Assembly (NCBI RefSeq): GCF_051860665.1
Contig: NZ_JBHYDM010000002.1
Coordinates: forward strand, 186,001 to 250,000
Reading direction: 5' to 3'
Length of the DNA: 64,000 bases
From: Falsiroseomonas sp051860665
GTDB taxonomy: Bacteria > Pseudomonadota > Alphaproteobacteria > Acetobacterales > Acetobacteraceae
Numbering within the stretch: position 1 is the first letter of the stretch; the number at the start of each line of letters is the position of its first letter. Of this stretch, positions 59,464 to 64,000 are shown one piece after another. The position numbers and the translations under genes were made by a program. The notes under the pieces are model-generated. The model saw only the letters and a program-made list of their open reading frames with translations. It did not search any database and was not told where the DNA came from.

Positions 59464-60627
59464 ATGACCGCCTGCATCGTCGGCTGGGCCCATACGCCCT
59501 TCGGCAAGCTCGAGGATCCGGATATCGAGAGCCTGTTCGGCCGCGTCGCCCGCGCGGCGATCGAGGATGCGGGGATCGGCGCGGCGGAGGTGGATGGCGC
59601 CTTCGTCGGCGTCTTCAATGGCGGCTTCTCCAAGCAGGACTTCTTCGCATCGCTCCTGCTGCAGACGGTGCCGGAACTGCGCTTCAAGCCGACCACGCGC
59701 TACGAGAATGCCTGCGCCACCGGCAGCGCCGCCATCCATGGCGCGCTCGACTTCCTCGCCGCCAAGCGCGGCCGCTTCGCTTTGGTGGTGGGCGCCGAGA
59801 AGATGACGGCGACGCCCGGTGCGCAGGTGGGCGACATCCTGCTCGGCGCCAGCTACCGGAAGGACGAGGGCGAGATCCCCGCGGGCTTCGCCGGCGTCTT
59901 CGGCCGCATCGCCGAAAGCTACTTCCAGCGGCACGGCGACCAGTCCGACGCCCTGGCCGCCATCGCGGCCAAGAACCACAGGAACGGCGTGGCCAATCCC
60001 TATGCGCAGATGCGCAAGGACCTCGGCTTCGCCTTCTGCCGCGCCGAATCCGAGAAGAACCCCTTCGTCGCGCCGCCGCTGAAGCGCACGGACTGCTCCC
60101 TGGTGAGCGACGGGGCCGCGGCGATGATCCTGACCGATGAGGAAACCGCGAAGTCCATGGCCAAGGCTGTGCGCTTCCGGGCCGCGGTGCAGGCCACGGA
60201 CCTGATGCCCATCGCGCAGCGCGACGTGATCCGCTTCGAAGGCGCCCGCGCCGCCTGGGGCCAGGCGCTGGGCCAGGCCGGGATGGCCCTGTCCGACCTG
60301 TCCTTCGTGGAAACGCATGACTGCTTCACGGTGGCGGAGCTCATCGAATACGAGGCGATGGGCCTGGTGCCGGAAGGGCAGGGCGCCCGTGCCGCGCTGG
60401 AGGGCTGGACCACGAAGGAGGGCCGGCTGCCGGTGAATCCCTCCGGCGGGCTGAAGTCCAAGGGCCACCCCATCGGCGCCACCGGCGTCTCGATGCATGT
60501 GCTGGCCGCCATGCAGCTCACCGGCACGGCGGGCGAGATGCAACTGGCCAAGGCGGACCGCGCCGGCGTCTTCAACATGGGCGGCGCCGCGGTGGCGAAC
60601 TACTGCTCGATCCTGGAGTGCGTGTGA
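59464..60627 (+). CDS. Thiolase family protein (SCP-x-like)
   Basis: A 387-residue thiolase of the lipid-transfer/SCP-x-like branch. The nucleophile Cys84 is in YENACATGSAA, the His of the HDCFTVAE segment replaces the NEAFA motif of classical thiolases, and GGLKSKGHPIGATG holds the third active-site His. These enzymes act on acyl-CoA intermediates, but the substrate is unknown. ATG 59464 follows gggagg. Its stop overlaps the next gene start (gtga). Confidence 0.92.
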   Translation: MTACIVGWAHTPFGKLEDPDIESLFGRVARAAIEDAGIGAAEVDGAFVGVFNGGFSKQDFFASLLLQTVPELRFKPTTRYENACATGSAAIHGALDFLAAKRGRFALVVGAEKMTATPGAQVGDILLGASYRKDEGEIPAGFAGVFGRIAESYFQRHGDQSDALAAIAAKNHRNGVANPYAQMRKDLGFAFCRAESEKNPFVAPPLKRTDCSLVSDGAAAMILTDEETAKSMAKAVRFRAAVQATDLMPIAQRDVIRFEGARAAWGQALGQAGMALSDLSFVETHDCFTVAELIEYEAMGLVPEGQGARAALEGWTTKEGRLPVNPSGGLKSKGHPIGATGVSMHVLAAMQLTGTAGEMQLAKADRAGVFNMGGAAVANYCSILECV

Positions 60628-61400
60628 GCCAGGCGCCGGGACCGAAGCGGACCGGATCCTTCACCTGCACCTGGTCGGCGGAGATCGAGGACTTCTTCCG
60701 CCGGCGCCGGGTCTTCCTCGCCCATCCGCTGAAGGTCGAAGGCGTCTTCCAGCACGGGGAGACGGTCAGCCTGCCCTATGCCTGGCAGACGGAGGCCTAT
60801 TCCGCCATGCCGCGGCGCGGCACCGCCAGCCTCGGCGCCTTCAGCTATAGCCACAGCCCCGGGCTGCAGGCCGGGCGCTATTGCTCGCTGGCCGCGCGCA
60901 TCGCCGTCAGCGCGGATGAGCACCCGATGCAGCGGGTCTCCACCCATGTCTTCAGCTATCGCGGCAGCTTCCAGTCCTTCGGCGCGGCGGAATTCGGCAA
61001 GCACTACCCGCTGCGCCCTTTTGCGGTGATGGGTCCGGCGCCGGTCATCGGCCATGACGTCTGGATCGGCCAGGAGGCGCTGCTGAAGCGGGGAATTACC
61101 ATCGGCCATGGCGCCGTGGTGGGCGCGCGCGCCATCGTCACGCGCGACGTGCCGCCCTATGCGATCGTCGCGGGCTCCCCCGCCCGCATCAAGCGCTTCC
61201 GCTTCGAGGAGAAGGTCATTGCGCGCCTTCTGGACCTCGCCTGGTGGCGCTACCGCTACACGGATTTCGCCGACCTGGACCCGGAGGATATCGCTGGCTT
61301 CATCGACCAGCTTTCCGCCCGCGTCGCCTCCGGCGCGGTGACGGAGCTGCCGGAGAACTGGATCTTTCCGGCCGTCGAGCTGGAGGCCCTCCTCGCCTAG
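60624..61400 (+). CDS. CatB-type hexapeptide acetyltransferase
   Basis: A 258-residue left-handed beta-helix acyltransferase of the xenobiotic/CatB family. Hexapeptide turns are seen in VIGHDVWIGQEALLKRGITI and GHGAVVGARAIVTRDVPPYA, and the loop with active-site His in AVSADEHPMQRVSTHVF. A CatB-typical Phe/Tyr-rich region (FSYRGSFQSFGAAEFGKHYP) is present. GTG 60624 gives the gtga overlap with the thiolase stop; GTG 60618 is possible. The natural acceptor is unknown and antibiotic resistance should not be assumed. It converges on the chemoreceptor with a 4-bp overlap. Confidence 0.87.
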   Translation: MSQAPGPKRTGSFTCTWSAEIEDFFRRRRVFLAHPLKVEGVFQHGETVSLPYAWQTEAYSAMPRRGTASLGAFSYSHSPGLQAGRYCSLAARIAVSADEHPMQRVSTHVFSYRGSFQSFGAAEFGKHYPLRPFAVMGPAPVIGHDVWIGQEALLKRGITIGHGAVVGARAIVTRDVPPYAIVAGSPARIKRFRFEEKVIARLLDLAWWRYRYTDFADLDPEDIAGFIDQLSARVASGAVTELPENWIFPAVELEALLA

Positions 61401-63439
61401 GCCGCCTCCACCCGCCCGATGAAGGTCCCCACCTCCCGCGAAAGCGTGGTCGCCTGGGCGGACAGGATCTCGGCCGCGCCCAGCACGTCATTCGCCGCGC
61501 GGCCGCTGCCGGAGGCGCTTTCGCGCACGGACTGGATGGTGCCGGCGACATCGCGCGTGGCACTCGCCGCCGCCTGGATGCTGCGGGCGATCTCCTGCGT
61601 CGCCGCCCCCTGTTCCTCCACCGCCGCGGCGATGGCGGCGGCGATCTGGTTCACCTCCTCGATCACGGCGGAGACGCTGCGGAAGGCCTCCACCACATGG
61701 CGCGTCGCGCCCTGGATCTGGCCGATCTGCGCGCCGATCTCCTCGGTCGCCTTGGCGGTCTCGGCGGCCAGCGTCTTCACCTCGCTCGCCACCACGGCAA
61801 AGCCCTTGCCGGATTCGCCGGCGCGGGCAGCCTCGATGGTCGCGTTCAGCGCCAGCAGATTGGTCTGGCCGGCGATGTTCGAGATCAGGCCGAGCACATC
61901 GCCGATCTTCTGGGCCGTCTCGGCGAGCGAGCCGACCAGGCCGTCGCTGCGCCGGGTCTCCTCCACCGCGCGGCTGGTCACCTCGGTGGAGCGCGCCAGC
62001 TGGCGGCTGATCTCCTGCACGGAGCTCGCCAGCTCCTCCGCCGCAGCCGAGACGGACTGCACATTGGAATCGGCCAGCCCCGCGCTGCTGGCCACCTGCT
62101 GGCTCTGGTCGTCCACCTGGCGCGCGCCCTGGCTCATGCCGCGCGCCGTCTGCTCCAGGGTGGAGGAGGCGTCGGAGACGGTGCGCACCAGCGTGCCGAT
62201 CGTCTCCTGGAAGCCGCGCACATGGCCGGCAACCCGCAGCGCACGTTCCTCCCGCGCCCTTGCCTCGGCCTCCTGCTGCTGTTGCAGGCGGCGGCCCTCG
62301 GCCAGGCTCTCGCGCATCTGCTGCGCCGAGCGTGCGATAAGGCCCAGCGCGTCCTTCCGGTCCACGCCGGGGATGGCGACATCGAAGCGGCCCTCGCCGA
62401 GCGCGCGCAGGCTCTCGCCCATCTCGCCGACGATGCGGGAGACGATGCGCAGGATCTGCCGCGTCACCAGCAACAGCACGGCCAGGATGGCGCCGAGGCC
62501 GGCGATCAGCAGCAGGGCCTGCTGCTGGGCATCCTCGCGCCGCTCCGCCACCGCCTCGGCCAGCTCCCGCTGCCCGGCGGCGATGATCTCGCTATAGGCA
62601 TCCGTCTGCGCGGAGAAGCCCGCCATCCAGTTGGCGGCGGGGATGCTGGTGCCCTGGTCCGCCTGCATCGCCGCGCGCTGCGCAAGCAGGCCGGCGCGGG
62701 CCGGCGTGGCATCGAAGGCGGCGAGGCGGGCGTTCAGCGCCGGGGAGCCGAGGCTGCCCACCCGCTCGCGATAGACGTCCTGCATCACCAGCCCGCGCCG
62801 GAACAGCGCCACGGCCGGCGGCGGGGGCGTGGCTGAGCCGAGCATCCGCAGCCCGCCGCCACGCTCCATCATATTGGCATTGTGCAGGTTCAGCAGGGCG
62901 TGGATGGCCAGGCCGATCCGCACCAGCTCGCCATCCTGCGTGGCGATGGCGATCTGCCCGGCCAGGGCCAGGGCGGTTTCGGAAATGGGGACGAAGAGCG
63001 CCGCGGAATCGGTGGGACCGACCGTCCGTGCGGCCAGGCCGCGGCGGAATTCGGCGATGCGGGGTTCCTGGCCCAGGATGCGCCCGATCAGCTCCCGTGC
63101 CACGGGCGAGAGGTTCGGCAGCGCGGCGGCGCGGGCGCGCAGCTCGGCCATGGCGGCATCGGTCTCCCGCGCCGCGGCGGCATTGGTCGCGATCGCCTCC
63201 GGCGTGCCCTGCTGCAGGACCGGCAGCGAGCTCGTTGCCTCGATCGGCAGGCTGGCCAGGACGCGGGTCGTGCTGCTGCTCAGCGCCTCCAGCCGCAGCA
63301 TGCGGTCGGTCTCCCGCCACACGGCATAGACGCGCTCCGCCTGTGGGGCCGCCATGGCGAGCACGCTCACCAGGGACAGCGCGGCCAGGAGGTAGAGCAG
63401 CGCCGTCAGACTCATCCTGCGCATCGTGGCATCCAGCAT
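61397..63439 (-). CDS. Methyl-accepting chemotaxis protein
   Basis: A 680-residue chemoreceptor. TM1 is LTALLYLLAALSLVSVLAMA, the periplasmic helical sensor (about residues 30-300) may be a NIT-type domain, TM2 is LLLIAGLGAILAVLLLV, followed by HAMP and a full signalling domain with tip NIAGQTNLLALNATIEAARA. It ends normally in EVGTFIGRVEAA. The signalling domain differs from the receptor at 25199, so they are separate receptors. No che genes are nearby. ATG 63439 is used. Confidence 0.92.
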   Translation of the reverse strand: MLDATMRRMSLTALLYLLAALSLVSVLAMAAPQAERVYAVWRETDRMLRLEALSSSTTRVLASLPIEATSSLPVLQQGTPEAIATNAAAARETDAAMAELRARAAALPNLSPVARELIGRILGQEPRIAEFRRGLAARTVGPTDSAALFVPISETALALAGQIAIATQDGELVRIGLAIHALLNLHNANMMERGGGLRMLGSATPPPPAVALFRRGLVMQDVYRERVGSLGSPALNARLAAFDATPARAGLLAQRAAMQADQGTSIPAANWMAGFSAQTDAYSEIIAAGQRELAEAVAERREDAQQQALLLIAGLGAILAVLLLVTRQILRIVSRIVGEMGESLRALGEGRFDVAIPGVDRKDALGLIARSAQQMRESLAEGRRLQQQQEAEARAREERALRVAGHVRGFQETIGTLVRTVSDASSTLEQTARGMSQGARQVDDQSQQVASSAGLADSNVQSVSAAAEELASSVQEISRQLARSTEVTSRAVEETRRSDGLVGSLAETAQKIGDVLGLISNIAGQTNLLALNATIEAARAGESGKGFAVVASEVKTLAAETAKATEEIGAQIGQIQGATRHVVEAFRSVSAVIEEVNQIAAAIAAAVEEQGAATQEIARSIQAAASATRDVAGTIQSVRESASGSGRAANDVLGAAEILSAQATTLSREVGTFIGRVEAA

Positions 63440-63485
63440 CGCGGTGGGACCGCAGGATGCGCCGGCACGCCTTAACCGCGGGTTG

Positions 63486-64000
63486 TCAGCCCGGCAGCAG
63501 CAGGCAGACCGCCGCCTGCGCCGCGATGCCCTCGCCGCGGCCGGGGAAGCCCAGCCGCTCGGTGGTGGTCGCCTTCACCGAAATGCGGTCGAGCGGCGCG
63601 CCGAGCAGCGTGGCCAGCCTTTCGCGCATGGCGGTCGCATGCGGGGTGATCTTCGGCCGCTCGCAGATCAGCGTGACATCGGCATTGGCCAGCGTTCCGC
63701 CGCGGGCGGCGATGCGGCCGGCGGCATGCCGCAGGAAGCGGGCGCTGTCGGCGTCCTTGTACTGGTTGTCGGAGGGCGGGAACCAGCGACCGATATCGCC
63801 CTCCGCCAGCGCGCCATAGATGGCGTCGCAGAGCGCATGCAGGCCGACATCGGCATCCGAATGGCCATCCAGGCCCATCGGCCCGGGAATGGTGACGCCA
63901 CACAGCACCATGGGGCGGCCCTCGACCAGGCGATGCACGTCGAAGCCGGTGCCGATGCGGGGGATCATGGGTGTCGTCAGGGCCGCCTCCATCCGGGCCA
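63486..64000 (-). CDS. ispF: IspF domain, probably the C-terminus of bifunctional IspDF (cut by window)
   Basis: 2-C-methyl-D-erythritol 2,4-cyclodiphosphate synthase of the non-mevalonate isoprenoid pathway. Zinc ligands Asp18, His20 and His52 (counted from ATG 63992) are in GTGFDVHR and SDADVGLHALCDAIYG, and the C-terminal KATTTERLGFPGRGEGIAAQ is typical. The residues before the core (EAALTTPMIPR) look like the IspD-IspF linker in fused alphaproteobacterial enzymes, and the frame stays open to the window edge, so the gene probably continues. If not fused, it starts at 63992. Confidence 0.92.
   Translation of the reverse strand, partial: ARMEAALTTPMIPRIGTGFDVHRLVEGRPMVLCGVTIPGPMGLDGHSDADVGLHALCDAIYGALAEGDIGRWFPPSDNQYKDADSARFLRHAAGRIAARGGTLANADVTLICERPKITPHATAMRERLATLLGAPLDRISVKATTTERLGFPGRGEGIAAQAAVCLLLPG

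Overview
The window reads as a single chromosomal stretch of a very GC-rich alphaproteobacterium, most likely a member of the Acetobacteraceae close to Roseomonas. This is inferred from the base composition, the NDUFS4-like complex I subunit, five tripartite-tricarboxylate (Bug/TctC) binding proteins, a C-P lyase operon of alphaproteobacterial layout and a large glycosyltransferase cluster. I found no rRNA, IS element, integrase, CRISPR array or replication origin. No gene-free stretch exceeds 300 bases; the longest (6767-7039, 31284-31567 and 41543-41801) are described below or look like ordinary promoter regions.

Region 1 (1-16300) is metabolic: xanthine-guanine phosphoribosyltransferase, CsaA, an SDR dehydrogenase, a gamma-glutamyltransferase, an amidase, a small lipoprotein, two Bug binding proteins, an RND efflux pair, a ThDP enzyme, a small peptide with a double-glycine leader, and a second gamma-glutamyltransferase. 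Region 2 (16395-25171) is a C-P lyase locus. phnG-H-I-J-K-L-M and a DUF1045 gene are translationally coupled on the minus strand; phnF and a second phnM diverge from them across a perfect palindrome; phnN converges from the far end. No phosphonate transporter and no phnP is present. Region 3 (25199-33890) holds a chemoreceptor with a probable frameshift, a Bug protein, a ThiXYZ-type uptake operon under a TPP riboswitch with a UPF0178 gene appended, MntP, an HDAC-like deacetylase, a DUF192 protein and tRNA-Pro(TGG).

Region 4 (33907-41542) contains a DUF1232 membrane protein, a cytosine-deaminase-like amidohydrolase, a 2-hydroxyacid dehydrogenase, two Bug proteins, an AhpD-like pair, and the most unusual gene of the window: a one-chain nitrile hydratase/thiocyanate hydrolase-like protein in which a beta-type N-terminal domain is joined to a cobalt-type alpha domain by an aspartate-histidine repeat. 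An isochorismatase-family hydrolase converges on it. Region 5 (41802-51891) is a surface-polysaccharide cluster: a DUF4214-GT2 protein, two GT4 enzymes, a roughly 1410-residue methyltransferase-GT2-GT4-methyltransferase protein and GDP-mannose 4,6-dehydratase.

Region 6 (51935-64000) has an SMR transporter, a DUF4239 membrane protein, the NDUFS4 homologue, tRNA-Arg(TCT), an H-NS-type protein, HXXEE and DUF2891 proteins, a 1-Cys peroxiredoxin followed by cysK and cysE, an enoyl-CoA hydratase, a thiolase, a CatB-type acetyltransferase, a second chemoreceptor and ispF, which probably continues beyond the window as ispDF. Two small-scale signals recur: short tandem duplications at gene ends (csaA, phnH, gmd) and inverted repeats that span the stop codons of convergent gene pairs.
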